Notes under the pieces: model-generated
Database searches by the model: none
Told to the model about the DNA's origin: nothing
What the model saw: the letters and a program-made list of their open reading frames with translations, nothing else
NCBI GenBank assembly: GCA_945862325.1
Contig: CAMAXZ010000028.1
Location: 1 to 52,284 of the forward strand
Length of the DNA stretch: 52,284 nt
Reading direction: 5' to 3'
Source of the DNA: Klebsiella pneumoniae
Lineage (GTDB): Bacteria; Myxococcota_A; UBA796; SXON01
In this document: positions 35,566 to 43,648 of the stretch, one piece after another
How positions within the stretch are numbered: the first letter of the stretch is position 1
Layout: the number at the start of each line of letters is the position of its first letter
Position numbers and translations under genes: made by a program

Positions 35566-37395
35566 ATGCTCCTCCTCATCCTGCCCGCCCTCGCCACGCT
35601 GCCCTCGCCCGAGCTCCTGCGCGCCGACCCGCACCGCAACGCCTGGCGTGACGCCACCCACGCGGTGCGCGCGCGCGCCGCCGAGGTGCCCCCGCCCGCG
35701 GCCGACGTCGACATGGGCTGGGACATCCGCGACTACACGCTCCGCGTCCGGGTAGACGAGTCGCGCCGCGCGGTGCGCGGGCACCTCTCGATCGTGGCGG
35801 ACCGCACGACCGGCGACGACTTCGTGCTCCACGCGAACGGCCCGACCCTGACCGGGATCGAGGTCAACGGGGTCTCGCGCCCCTGGACCGTCGACGGGGA
35901 TCGTGTGTTGCTCGGGCCCATCGACGGGCCCGCCGTCGACGTCGACGTGTATTGGACCGTCACCGGCGCCAGCGACACGGGCATGGGCCTCCAATGGGGG
36001 GACCCCACCTTCGCCTTTCACGAGCCGGACGGCGCCCGCACCTGGCTCCCCGTCTACGACGTGCCCTCCGACAAGGCGACGTTGCGCTGGGAGATCACGG
36101 TGCCCGACGACGACGTCGTGTTCGCCAACGGCACCGGGACGGCGGTGCTGGACGCGGAGCCCGGGTGGAAGACGTGGATCTTCACGTTCGACGGGCAGAT
36201 CCCGACCTACCTGATGACGTTCCACACCGGCACCTACGAGGTGATCGAGGTGGCCGACGCGCCCTGGGGGATTCGGGTGGCCGCGTACCCCGATCGTGTC
36301 GACGCGGCCGAGGACACCTTCGCGAACACCCAGGAGATGATCGAGCACTTCTCCGACTTGTACAACCCGTACCCGTGGGACGACTACAACCTCGCCATGG
36401 CGCCCTTCGGCGGCGCCATGGAGCACACGACGGTGGTCACCTTCGGCGCGGAGCTCGTCGGCTCGTACTACGGCGAGATCGTCAACGTCCACGAGCTCGG
36501 CCACCACTGGTGGGGCGACGACGTGACCCTCGAAGATTGGCCGCACATCTGGTTGAACGAGGGCTTCGCCAGCTACACCGAGGTGCTCTGGTACGAGCGC
36601 GCCTACGGCGCCGAGGGGCGCCGCGAATACGTGGCGTCGCAAGCGGACAGCTACTTCCAATGGAAGGACTACGAGGGCGAAGGCCCGCTCGTCGACCCGA
36701 ACTACCTTTGGGGGGGCACGGTCTACGACAAGGGCTCGTGGGTGGTGCACATGTTGCGCGGGGTGCTCGGCGACGAGGTGTTCTTCGACACCCTCCGAGC
36801 GTACGAGGCGGCCTATCGGTACGGGGTCGCGGACTCCGCCGACTTCCAGTCGATCGTCGAGGCGCAGACCGGCGAGGACATGAGCTGGTTCTTCGACGCA
36901 TGGTTGTATGTGTCCGGCGAGCCCTTCTACGAGTGGGGTTGGGCGGCGGGCCCCGCCACGGGCGGCTGGCAGGTCGACGTGACGATCGAGCAGGACCGCC
37001 AGGAGTTCACGATGCCCGTCCCGGTCCGCGTGACGTTCGCGGATGGTACGGTCGTGGATGAGCGTGTGGTGGTCTCTGGCGCGGGCGTGACGGCTTCGTT
37101 CTGCTACGCGACGGAGCCGACCGCGGTCGAGCTCGATCCGGACCTCTGGGTGCTCGACAACGGTCGGCGCGAGCGGAGCGTGGACCCCGTCTCCACGGAC
37201 AACTGTGTGCCGGACCCGGAGCCCGACACGGCGGACACGGCGGCGCCCGACACCGCCGCGGCGCTGCCGAGCGACGACGAGGTCGTCCTCACGGGCGATT
37301 GCGGGTGCTCCGCCGGGCTCCCGGCGCCCGCGTGGCTGGGCCTCGCGGCGCTCGCCTTCCTGCGACGCCGCGCGAGCCCTGCGCACGGTGTGTAG
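35566..37395 (+). CDS. Secreted M1 aminopeptidase with MYXO-CTERM
   Basis: A 609-residue exported protease. A short signal (MLLLILPALATLP) is followed by a beta-rich N-domain and the M1 catalytic domain: GAMEHTTVVTFG (substrate recognition), zinc site HELGHHWWG (His309, His313) with Glu332 18 residues later in LNEGFASYTEV, and ETVLWYER. The later domains end in an Asp/Thr/Ala linker (EPDTADTAAPDT) and a C-terminal sorting motif: CGCSAGLPAP then a hydrophobic stretch AWLGLAALAF and basic RRR, the MYXO-CTERM pattern. This suggests anchoring at the outer surface by the myxobacterial CTERM pathway. Upstream sequence TATGGT is 5 nt before the ATG. Confidence 0.93.
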   Translation: MLLLILPALATLPSPELLRADPHRNAWRDATHAVRARAAEVPPPAADVDMGWDIRDYTLRVRVDESRRAVRGHLSIVADRTTGDDFVLHANGPTLTGIEVNGVSRPWTVDGDRVLLGPIDGPAVDVDVYWTVTGASDTGMGLQWGDPTFAFHEPDGARTWLPVYDVPSDKATLRWEITVPDDDVVFANGTGTAVLDAEPGWKTWIFTFDGQIPTYLMTFHTGTYEVIEVADAPWGIRVAAYPDRVDAAEDTFANTQEMIEHFSDLYNPYPWDDYNLAMAPFGGAMEHTTVVTFGAELVGSYYGEIVNVHELGHHWWGDDVTLEDWPHIWLNEGFASYTEVLWYERAYGAEGRREYVASQADSYFQWKDYEGEGPLVDPNYLWGGTVYDKGSWVVHMLRGVLGDEVFFDTLRAYEAAYRYGVADSADFQSIVEAQTGEDMSWFFDAWLYVSGEPFYEWGWAAGPATGGWQVDVTIEQDRQEFTMPVPVRVTFADGTVVDERVVVSGAGVTASFCYATEPTAVELDPDLWVLDNGRRERSVDPVSTDNCVPDPEPDTADTAAPDTAAALPSDDEVVLTGDCGCSAGLPAPAWLGLAALAFLRRRASPAHGV

Positions 37396-37403
37396 ATCGT
37401 CCC

Positions 37404-37413
37404 GGGGGAGGGG
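37404..37413 (+). promoter_or_regulatory. G-rich ribosome-binding site before GlsB-type gene
   Basis: GGGGGAGGGG stands 3 nt before the ATG at 37417, between the M1 peptidase stop and the small membrane protein. Confidence 0.5.
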
Positions 37414-37416
37414 ACG

Positions 37417-37689
37417 ATGGACTGGCTGATCGTGATCCTCGTCGGCGCCTTCATTGGTTGGCTGGCGAGCATCCTGATGCGTACGAACGCGCAGCAGGGG
37501 TTGTTGATCGACATCCTCGTGGGCATCATCGGCGCCGCGCTCGGTCGCGGGTTGTTCGCCGGGTTGCTCGGCTTCGACTCGGCGACCGCCGCCGGGGAGC
37601 TGTCGTTGATCGGCGTGGTGTGGGGCGTGGTCGGGGCGGTGGTGCTGATCGCCCTGCTCAAAGCCGTGAGCGTGTTCCGGACCGCGTGA
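37417..37689 (+). CDS. GlsB/YeaQ/YmgE-family stress membrane protein
   Basis: A 90-residue protein with three hydrophobic segments (WLIVILVGAFIGWLASIL, LLIDILVGIIGAALGRGLF, LIGVVWGVVGAVVLIALL) and the Gly-rich GAFIGWLAS and GIIGAALG motifs of the transglycosylase-associated/GlsB family. Such proteins sit in the inner membrane and are induced by stress, with no defined reaction. It follows the peptidase gene by 21 bp, so co-transcription is likely, and converges on the histone-like gene through a region with two hairpins. Confidence 0.9.
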   Translation: MDWLIVILVGAFIGWLASILMRTNAQQGLLIDILVGIIGAALGRGLFAGLLGFDSATAAGELSLIGVVWGVVGAVVLIALLKAVSVFRTA

Positions 37690-37710
37690 GCGGCTCGGGG
37701 TCGGAGGCTC

Positions 37711-37732
37711 GGACCCGGCTCACACCGGGTTC
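37711..37732 (+). terminator. GC hairpin after GlsB-type gene
   Basis: An inverted repeat with an 8-bp stem (one G-T pair) around a loop of six bases: ggacccgg and ccgggttc. There is no T run, but it lies 22 bp after the GlsB-type stop in a convergent gap, so a terminator role is plausible. Confidence 0.35.
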
Positions 37733-37750
37733 GAGCGCTCTCGGGCCGTC

Positions 37751-37766
37751 AGCCGCGCGCGCGGCT
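37751..37766. terminator. Perfect 16-bp palindrome AGCCGCGCGCGCGGCT
   Basis: The palindrome lies at the end of the histone-like gene, overlapping the first base of its stop triplet region, and could form a hairpin on either strand. It may end transcription of the convergent genes. Confidence 0.3.
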
Positions 37767-37963
37767 CACTCGCCGTCGGTCTTGCGGCTGTTCTTGAGGT
37801 CCTGCACGAGCGTGCGGACGTCCTGAAGGGCGTTCTTGGCGTCCTGGGCCGCGGTGCGGACGCGGGTGCCCGCCGCGGCGTTGCCGCCGTCGAACTTGAC
37901 CGCGTCAGCGCGGGCGGTGGTGAGGGCGGCGATGATCTGGTCGAGCTTCTCGGTCACGGTCAT
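37766..37963 (-). CDS. Small histone H1 (Hc1)-like protein
   Basis: A 65-residue protein. After a short N-terminus (MTVTEKLDQIIAALTTARADAV) the segment KFDGGNAAAGTRVRTAAQDAKNALQ then DVRTLVQDLKNSRKTDGE matches the bacterial Hc1 pattern GNxAAGxRxRxAxxxxKxL. It lacks a long Lys-rich tail, so it is the short core form. It probably binds DNA and organises it. An AGGAG lies ~5 nt before the ATG. It sits downstream of the TolB-like gene and converges on the GlsB-type gene. Confidence 0.75.
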   Translation of the reverse strand: MTVTEKLDQIIAALTTARADAVKFDGGNAAAGTRVRTAAQDAKNALQDVRTLVQDLKNSRKTDGE

Positions 37964-37990
37964 GGGTGGCTCCTGAGCGCGGGGACGGTA

Positions 37991-39037
37991 TCACGGGAGG
38001 GTCGGCAGCCGCATGACGTAGATGCGGCGGAAGTCGCGCACCGCGTCGCCCGTCAGGCCGATCGCCGCGACGGCGAGCCACGTGGACCCGTCGGGCTTCA
38101 GCACGACGTCCACGTCGGAGTTCCCAACCGTGTCGGTGGCGACGGCGGCCGCGCGGGTCGGGTCGGCGACCGGGGCGGCCCACACCGGATCCAGTGCTTG
38201 CGGGTCGTCTTTGACGTACAGGAGGTGCCGTCCGTCGGGGCTCCAGCTCGGCCCGCGGGCGCCCGCCGCCACGCCGGCGGCGACGAGCGTGGGGGTCCCG
38301 CCCACCGTCATCACGTAGAGGTCGACGCGCGCCGCGTCGCGGTGATTGCTGAAGAAGGCGATTTTTGTGCCGTCCGGGCTCCACGTCGGGCGCGTGCTCA
38401 CGTTGGGCCACGCCGTGATGGCGCGCGGCGCCGGAAACGCGACGTCGTCGATGATCCAGAGGTTGTCGCCCTGCGCGGTGCGACCCACGAACGCGAGCTT
38501 GCGACCGTCGGGGCTCCACGCCGGAAACAGCTCGGCGCTCCGCTCTTCGCCGCTGATCCGGCGCGGCGCGGCGTCGATCGCGCCCGTGTCGAGGAGGTAG
38601 AGGTCCCCCTGGCCGGTGCGGGCGGACGTGAAGGCGATGTGTCTCCCGTCGGGGCTCCAGGCGGCGCCGCCGTCGGCGCCGGGCGAGGGCGCGAGGGCCG
38701 CGCCGCTGTCGAGGCGCAGATCGAAGTCCCCGCTCCCCGCGGCGTACACGAAGCGGCCGAGCGCCCCGGGAGCGAAGCTCAGCTCGTGCGCGCTCACGTC
38801 GGGGGCGCCGGCAAACCCGGCGGTGCGTGAGGCGCCCGCGTCGGGCGGCGTGAAGCGCCGCGCCGCGCCGCCGCGGGAGGAAACGTAGAGGTGGATGACC
38901 TTCTGCTCGTGGTAGTTCACCTCCCAAGCGAGCGCGCCGCCGTCCGGCGACCACCGGGGGGCCTGGCAATTGCCGCCCTCGTAGCGCGGGGACACCGCGA
39001 CGGCGGCGGCGAGCGCGGCGGACACGATCCCGATCAT
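37991..39037 (-). CDS. TolB-like WD40/PD40 propeller protein
   Basis: A 348-residue exported protein with a signal (MIGIVSAALAAAVAVSP). It contains repeated PD40 units with the WSPDG signature at least five times: APRWSPDGGALAW, AAWSPDGRHIAFTSAR, PAWSPDGRKLAFVGR, PTWSPDGTKIAFFSN and PSWSPDGRHLLYVKD, giving a beta-propeller. It resembles TolB in the C-terminal part but lacks its N-terminal domain, so a peptidoglycan/outer-membrane Tol role is not shown. It lies 6 bp after the outer-membrane barrel gene, likely in the same transcript. Function otherwise unknown. Confidence 0.85.
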   Translation of the reverse strand: MIGIVSAALAAAVAVSPRYEGGNCQAPRWSPDGGALAWEVNYHEQKVIHLYVSSRGGAARRFTPPDAGASRTAGFAGAPDVSAHELSFAPGALGRFVYAAGSGDFDLRLDSGAALAPSPGADGGAAWSPDGRHIAFTSARTGQGDLYLLDTGAIDAAPRRISGEERSAELFPAWSPDGRKLAFVGRTAQGDNLWIIDDVAFPAPRAITAWPNVSTRPTWSPDGTKIAFFSNHRDAARVDLYVMTVGGTPTLVAAGVAAGARGPSWSPDGRHLLYVKDDPQALDPVWAAPVADPTRAAAVATDTVGNSDVDVVLKPDGSTWLAVAAIGLTGDAVRDFRRIYVMRLPTLP

Positions 39038-39043
39038 CGACCC

Positions 39044-40225
39044 TCAGAAGGCGAAGGAGAAGCCAGACGAGAGGCGTATGCCGGTGGCGCGCCACTCCGC
39101 CGCCTCGAGCGTCCACGGCCGCGCATCGGCCTCCCCGACGACGCGCGCCTCCCCGGGGAACACGGCGCCGAACACGTGTTCGACGCCGATCGTCACGGCC
39201 AGCCCGGCGGCGGTGGTGCGGCCGGCGTGGCGCCACGCCAGGGTGACGTCCGCGGCGGGCCCGGCGCCCCAGCCGGTCACGCGGAGCCGCGCGTCGGGAT
39301 CCGGGCGGTCCGTCCCGATCGGGGCGCAGGCGAACCCGGCCCCGGCGAGGTCGCACGCGAGCGTGAGGCCCGGCAGGCGTACGCCGCGAACCCCGAGGCT
39401 CGGTCGGGCGATCAACGACGAACCAAGTGGAATCTCGCGGGCGACTCGGGCGAGCAGCCCGGCGCCGCTCGGGTCCTGTGCGACGCCGACCGGGGTCGTG
39501 TGCACGCGCGGCTCCCACGAGGCCGCGAGCCCGAGCAGCACCGGCCCCGCGGGCGCCGTGACGCTGAGCTCCGCGAACGGCGACGGGGCGAGGCCGTCCG
39601 CCGCGGCGCCGATCCACGCGCTCGCGCCGACGTTCGCTTCGAGGCGCGCGACCTGGAGCAACAACAGCCCCTCCGCGCCCACCCGGCCCGCGGGGAGATC
39701 GAGGAAGGAGGTGGATCCGGCGCTCACCTCGACCTCGAGGCCGTTGACCCGGTAGCGGCCCGCGGGCAGCCCGACGCGCCGCGGGAGCACCACCCGCTCA
39801 TGGAGCTCCAACGTGCGTTGCGCGACCCACCGCTTGTGCTCCGGGTCGAAGGGCGGCGTCAGCGCCTCGAGCTGGAGCCGAGACCGGATGCCGGGCTCGG
39901 GGCCGCGCAGCTCCACCACGCCGAAGGCGGACTCGAGGCTGTACACCCACGCGTCCAGCGCAGCCCGCGCGTCGTCGTCGGGGCAAAGATCGGCCGCGCG
40001 GCGGCCGAGCGCGACCGCGCGCTCGAGGTCGCCGACGGCGTGGTGCATGCGGGCGCCGAGGGCGTTGGCGGCGTAGTCCACGGCGCCTTCGGGGGTGGCC
40101 AGCGCCGCGTCCACCTCGTCGACGGCGTCGCGCCACCAGCCGCGGCGGGCGAAGGCCTCGGCCTGGGCCACGTGGTGCTCGGTGGAGGCGGCCAGGGCCG
40201 CGGACACCGCGACGACCGCGATCAT
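39044..40225 (-). CDS. TPR plus outer-membrane beta-barrel protein
   Basis: A 393-residue protein with a signal (MIAVVAVSAALAAS). Residues ~25-110 are helical TPR-like (AEAFARRGWWRDAVDEVDAALATPEG, LERAVALGRRAADLC). The remaining part is beta-rich with alternating hydrophobic strands and ends in a terminal aromatic GFSFAF, the usual outer-membrane barrel C-terminus recognised by the BAM machinery. The start overlaps the stop of the ABC ATPase gene (ATGA) and the TolB-like gene follows after 6 bp. Possibly a porin-like channel partner, with no direct evidence for substrate. Confidence 0.75.
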   Translation of the reverse strand: MIAVVAVSAALAASTEHHVAQAEAFARRGWWRDAVDEVDAALATPEGAVDYAANALGARMHHAVGDLERAVALGRRAADLCPDDDARAALDAWVYSLESAFGVVELRGPEPGIRSRLQLEALTPPFDPEHKRWVAQRTLELHERVVLPRRVGLPAGRYRVNGLEVEVSAGSTSFLDLPAGRVGAEGLLLLQVARLEANVGASAWIGAAADGLAPSPFAELSVTAPAGPVLLGLAASWEPRVHTTPVGVAQDPSGAGLLARVAREIPLGSSLIARPSLGVRGVRLPGLTLACDLAGAGFACAPIGTDRPDPDARLRVTGWGAGPAADVTLAWRHAGRTTAAGLAVTIGVEHVFGAVFPGEARVVGEADARPWTLEAAEWRATGIRLSSGFSFAF

Positions 40226-40953
40226 CCTCGTACTCCGGCCGCGTCCAGCAGCCGCGCCGTGGTGGGGTGTCGCGCCGCGTCCGCGGCGTCGGACGGTCGG
40301 AGCGCGTCGACCGTCCGCCCCTCGTCCATCACCACGAGGCGTGTGCAGGCGGCGAGGAGCAGCGGAAGATCGTGGCTAACGAGCAGGACCGCGCCCCCCG
40401 GAGCCGGCACGCCGCGCAGCGCGGACAGGAACGCGAGCCGCCGCGCGGCGTCGAGCCCCGCGGTGGGCTCGTCGGCGAGCACGAGGCGAGGGCGCGCGAG
40501 GGCCAACATGGCGAGGGCCACCCTGCGCTTCTCACCGCCGGAAAGCTCGGCCGGCCGGGCGTCCGCGCGGTCGGAGAGGTCGACCTGCGCGAGCGCGTCG
40601 TCGGCGTCGGCCGCCGCACGCCCGTGGAGCCGCGCGACGTCCCGCACGGCCTCCCGAACGCGCAGACCGGGGTTCAACGCCGCGTCGGCGCTCTGGAGCA
40701 GGAGCTGCGCCTCCCGGCGGTGCGTGCGCAGCGCGGCGCCGAGAAGCCGTCCGGGGTCTCGACCGAGCACCGTCAGGACGCCGCCGGTGCGCGCGCCGAA
40801 TCCTGCACAAAGCTGAAGAAAGGTCGATTTTCCGCAGCCGCTCGGGCCGCAGAGCCCCACCACCTCGCCGGGGTGCACCTCGAGGTCGACGCCGCGCAAG
40901 GCGGGGGTCGGTCCGCGCGTGGCGGTGACGGCGACGGCGCGCAGGAGGGGCAT
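40222..40953 (-). CDS. ABC transporter ATP-binding protein, OppF/NikE type
   Basis: A 243-residue ATPase. Walker A is GPSGCGKST, the Q-loop region follows, signature is LSGGEKRRVALAMLAL, Walker B is LVLADEPTAGLD, and the switch His is in LLVSHDLPLLLA. It resembles the second (OppF/DppF) ATPase of oligopeptide transporters but lacks the C-terminal oligopeptide-binding extension. The TANNNT element TACGCT is 8 nt before its ATG at 40953. There is no permease beside it, while the Opp permeases and the OppD-like ATPase lie about 5 kb away at 46165-48588, so it may be their missing partner. Confidence 0.88.
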   Translation of the reverse strand: MPLLRAVAVTATRGPTPALRGVDLEVHPGEVVGLCGPSGCGKSTFLQLCAGFGARTGGVLTVLGRDPGRLLGAALRTHRREAQLLLQSADAALNPGLRVREAVRDVARLHGRAAADADDALAQVDLSDRADARPAELSGGEKRRVALAMLALARPRLVLADEPTAGLDAARRLAFLSALRGVPAPGGAVLLVSHDLPLLLAACTRLVVMDEGRTVDALRPSDAADAARHPTTARLLDAAGVRG

Positions 40954-40961
40954 CCGCCCGG

Positions 40962-40967
40962 AGCGTA
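40962..40967 (-). promoter_or_regulatory. -10-like hexamer TACGCT before the ABC ATPase gene
   Basis: On the minus strand TACGCT lies 8 nt before the ATG at 40953. It is one of the near-leaderless cases. The divergent gene at 41048 has TTAGCT 6 nt before its own ATG in the same 94 bp region. Confidence 0.35.
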
Positions 40968-41047
40968 GCCGCGTGGGCGGGGCGTTGGCGGGATTCGCCG
41001 CGGGCCGCCCGGACGCACTCCCGCGCGGTCGGCGGTTAGCTCGTCGA

Positions 41048-42775
41048 ATGCGACGCTCCCTCGTGCTCCTCGCCCTCGCCGCCTGCGCTCCGGAACCCGG
41101 TACGAAGGAGCCCGGCGTGCCGGTCGACACCGCCTCCGACACGGCGACGGACACGTCGGGCGACACGTCGGACTCCGCGTCGGACTCCGCGGGCGACACC
41201 GCGGCGGACTCCGCCACGGACTCCGCCGGCGACAGCGCGCAGGACACCGACCCGCCGGGCTGGCGAAGCGCGCTCTACCCGGACGAGTGGACGCCGAGCA
41301 CGACCGACTCGGAAGGACGGTTCCTCCACGATTTCAGCTACGCGGGCTACCGCGCCGGCGAGGAGCCCCTGCCCGTGGTGTCGGGGGCCGCGTTCCCGGT
41401 CACCGACCACGGCGCCGACCCGACCGGGGCGGCGGACAGCACCGCGGCGTTCCAAGCCGCGATCGACGCGGCCTCCGACGCGGCGTCGGCCGGGCCGGTC
41501 GTCGTCGAGGTGCCGGCCGGCACGTACCGCCTGGACGGCACGCTCCGGGTGTCCAGCTCGAACGTGGTGATCCGCGGGGCCGGCTCGACGTCCACGTTCG
41601 TGTACTTCACGCAGACCAGCGGCGTCGACTACGCCGCCCACCTGACGTTCGGAGGCGCGGTCCGCCGCGGCGCGGACGTCCCGCTCGTCGCCGACGCCGA
41701 GGCACGCGCGTTCGCCGTGCGGGTGGCAGACCCGTCGGCGGTGCAGGTCGGGGACGACGTCGCGCTCGGCTTCGTCATCACCGACGACTTCGTGGCCGAG
41801 CACGCCATGGACGGCGTGTGGGAAGAGTTCAACGGGGAGTGGCGCGCGTTCTTCCGGCGCACCGTGGTGGCGGTGGACGCGGGCACCGGCGACGTGACGG
41901 TGGACGTTCCGATCCGCTACCCGATGAAGCTCCGCGACGGGGCGAGCCTCCGGGTGGAGTCCGGCTACCTCCGCGAGGTCGGTCTGGAGGGGCTGGCGGT
42001 GTCGAACGCGTCGGACTGGTCGGTGGCGTGGGAGACGAACCAGGTGCACGCGGTGTTGTTCGAAGAGGTGCAGGACGCGTGGGTGCGCGACGTGGTCAGC
42101 TGGGAGTCGCCGCACCCCTCGGACGGGCGCGGCATGCACCTCATGAGCAGCGGCGTCGAGGTGCTCGACAGTCGGCGCGTCACCCTCCAAGACGTGACGA
42201 TGGAGTACGCGGCGCACCGCGGCGGCGGAGGGAACGGATACCTGTTCGAGATCTCGCGGAGCAACGAGATCCTCACGGTGGACTCGACCGCGCGGGCCGG
42301 CCGGCACAACTTCATCCAGAACTGGGACTTCGGTACCAGCGGGTGTGTGTGGCTACGGACGACGAGCGAGGACGGTCGGTCTCTCCTCGCGGATTGGGAT
42401 CCGGTGGGCTACGCTTCCTACTCCGAGTTTCATCATTCGCTCGCGATGGCCAACCTGATCGACCAGTCTGTGGCGACCGACGGTTGGCAGGGCGTCAACC
42501 GACAATCGGAGAGCTCGGGCGCGGGCCACAGCGCGACGCAGAACGTGTGGTGGAACACGTCGGGCGGCGGCTACCTCCGGTCGCTCCAACACGGGCACGG
42601 GTACGTCATCGGTACCGACGGCATGGATGTCCACGTCGATCCCAGCGAATGGGACTGGGCGAACTCGGGGGAGGGGACGGCTCCCGAGGATTGGACGGAG
42701 GGGCTCGACGAGGCGACCACGCTCGTCCCGGCGAGCTTGTACGAGGATCAACTCGCGCGACGGTTGGGCCGCTGA
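41048..42775 (+). CDS. Pectate-lyase-like right-handed beta-helix lipoprotein
   Basis: A 575-residue lipoprotein: MRRSLVLLALAACAPEPG gives a normal signal with basic start and lipobox Cys13. A linker of Asp/Thr/Ser/Ala (residues ~25-70, for example SDTATDTSGDTSDSASD) follows. The rest has the Pectate_lyase_3 opening FPVTDHGADPTGAADSTAAF then IDAASDAAS and PVVVEVPAGTYRLDGTLRVSS, and further coils such as VVIRGAGSTSTFVYF and YLREVGLEGLAVSNAS. Such proteins bind or cleave acidic polysaccharides. No catalytic residues can be assigned with confidence. Possibly anchored on the outer surface. It is followed by a VOC protein gene. Confidence 0.83.
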   Translation: MRRSLVLLALAACAPEPGTKEPGVPVDTASDTATDTSGDTSDSASDSAGDTAADSATDSAGDSAQDTDPPGWRSALYPDEWTPSTTDSEGRFLHDFSYAGYRAGEEPLPVVSGAAFPVTDHGADPTGAADSTAAFQAAIDAASDAASAGPVVVEVPAGTYRLDGTLRVSSSNVVIRGAGSTSTFVYFTQTSGVDYAAHLTFGGAVRRGADVPLVADAEARAFAVRVADPSAVQVGDDVALGFVITDDFVAEHAMDGVWEEFNGEWRAFFRRTVVAVDAGTGDVTVDVPIRYPMKLRDGASLRVESGYLREVGLEGLAVSNASDWSVAWETNQVHAVLFEEVQDAWVRDVVSWESPHPSDGRGMHLMSSGVEVLDSRRVTLQDVTMEYAAHRGGGGNGYLFEISRSNEILTVDSTARAGRHNFIQNWDFGTSGCVWLRTTSEDGRSLLADWDPVGYASYSEFHHSLAMANLIDQSVATDGWQGVNRQSESSGAGHSATQNVWWNTSGGGYLRSLQHGHGYVIGTDGMDVHVDPSEWDWANSGEGTAPEDWTEGLDEATTLVPASLYEDQLARRLGR

Positions 42776-42850
42776 GGCGAAAACTTTCGGACACCGCGGA
42801 GAACGGGGTGAACATCTGCGCAGCCCACACTATGAGCCGCGGGCAACCCC

Positions 42851-42854
42851 GGAG
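42851..42854 (+). promoter_or_regulatory. GGAG ribosome-binding site before VOC gene
   Basis: GGAG lies 5 nt before the GTG at 42860. The upstream 84-bp gap is AT-richer than its surroundings and may contain the promoter. Confidence 0.4.
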
Positions 42855-42859
42855 TACCC

Positions 42860-43648
42860 GTGCCTACCGTCACCTCGCATCTCCCCGGAACCCTCTGCTG
42901 GCTCGACCTCACGACGTCCGACGCCGACGCCGCGCGCGCCTTCTACGGCGCGCTGCTCGGCTGGACCTTCGAGGTGTTCGGCCCCGAGATGGGCTTCTAC
43001 AGCTTCGCGTTCAACGCCGGCCGCGCGGTCGGCGGGCTGGGGACGCCGCCCCCCGGCATGAGCGTGCCGCCCAACTGGACGCCGTACTTCTGCGTCGTCG
43101 ACGCCGCCGCGACCATCGCGAAGATCCAGGCGAACGGCGGGAATCTGCTGTTCGGCCCGATGGACATCCCCGAACAGGGCGTGCAGGCCGTGCTGACGGA
43201 TCCCACCGGCGCGGCCTTCGGGCTCTGGCAGCCGAAGCCCTTCCCCGGCGCGGGCGTGCTCGACGAGGCGGGCTCTCTCTGCTGGGCCGAGGTCAACACG
43301 CGCGAGGCCCCGCGCGCGCGCGACTTCTACTGCGAGGTGTTCGGGCTCCACGCGGGGAAGGTGCCGGGCGACGACATCGAGTACTACACCCTCTCCGAAT
43401 CGGAAGGCGGGAAGTCCCACGCCGGCGTCATGCAGATGACGGCGGAGTGGGGCGAGCTGCCCCCCCACTGGATGGTGTACCTCGCGGTCGACGACGTCGA
43501 CGCGGCGGTCGCGCGCGTCCAGGAGCTCGGCGGGAAGGCGCATCACGGCCCGTTCGACACCCCCTACGGGCGCATCGCGGTCGTGGCGGATCCCCAGGGG
43601 GCGGTGTTCTCGATCATGCAGCCTTCGCAGCTCGCGCTCGAGAGCTAG
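42860..43648 (+). CDS. VOC (glyoxalase/bleomycin-resistance) family protein
   Basis: A 262-residue protein made of two tandem VOC modules (roughly 1-125 and 135-262). The first contains LCWLDLTTSDADAARAFYGALLGWTFEVF, the second LCWAEVNTREAPRARDFYCEVFGLHAG, and each ends in DPTGAAFGLWQP or DPQGAVFSIMQP. The layout is that of the 27-kDa glyoxalase-like proteins common in actinobacteria. Metal ligands are not certain, since the typical His/Glu pattern is not obvious. It is probably an enzyme for a small molecule, activity unknown. Its stop overlaps the opposite-strand stop of the next gene (43645-43648). Confidence 0.9.
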   Translation: MPTVTSHLPGTLCWLDLTTSDADAARAFYGALLGWTFEVFGPEMGFYSFAFNAGRAVGGLGTPPPGMSVPPNWTPYFCVVDAAATIAKIQANGGNLLFGPMDIPEQGVQAVLTDPTGAAFGLWQPKPFPGAGVLDEAGSLCWAEVNTREAPRARDFYCEVFGLHAGKVPGDDIEYYTLSESEGGKSHAGVMQMTAEWGELPPHWMVYLAVDDVDAAVARVQELGGKAHHGPFDTPYGRIAVVADPQGAVFSIMQPSQLALES

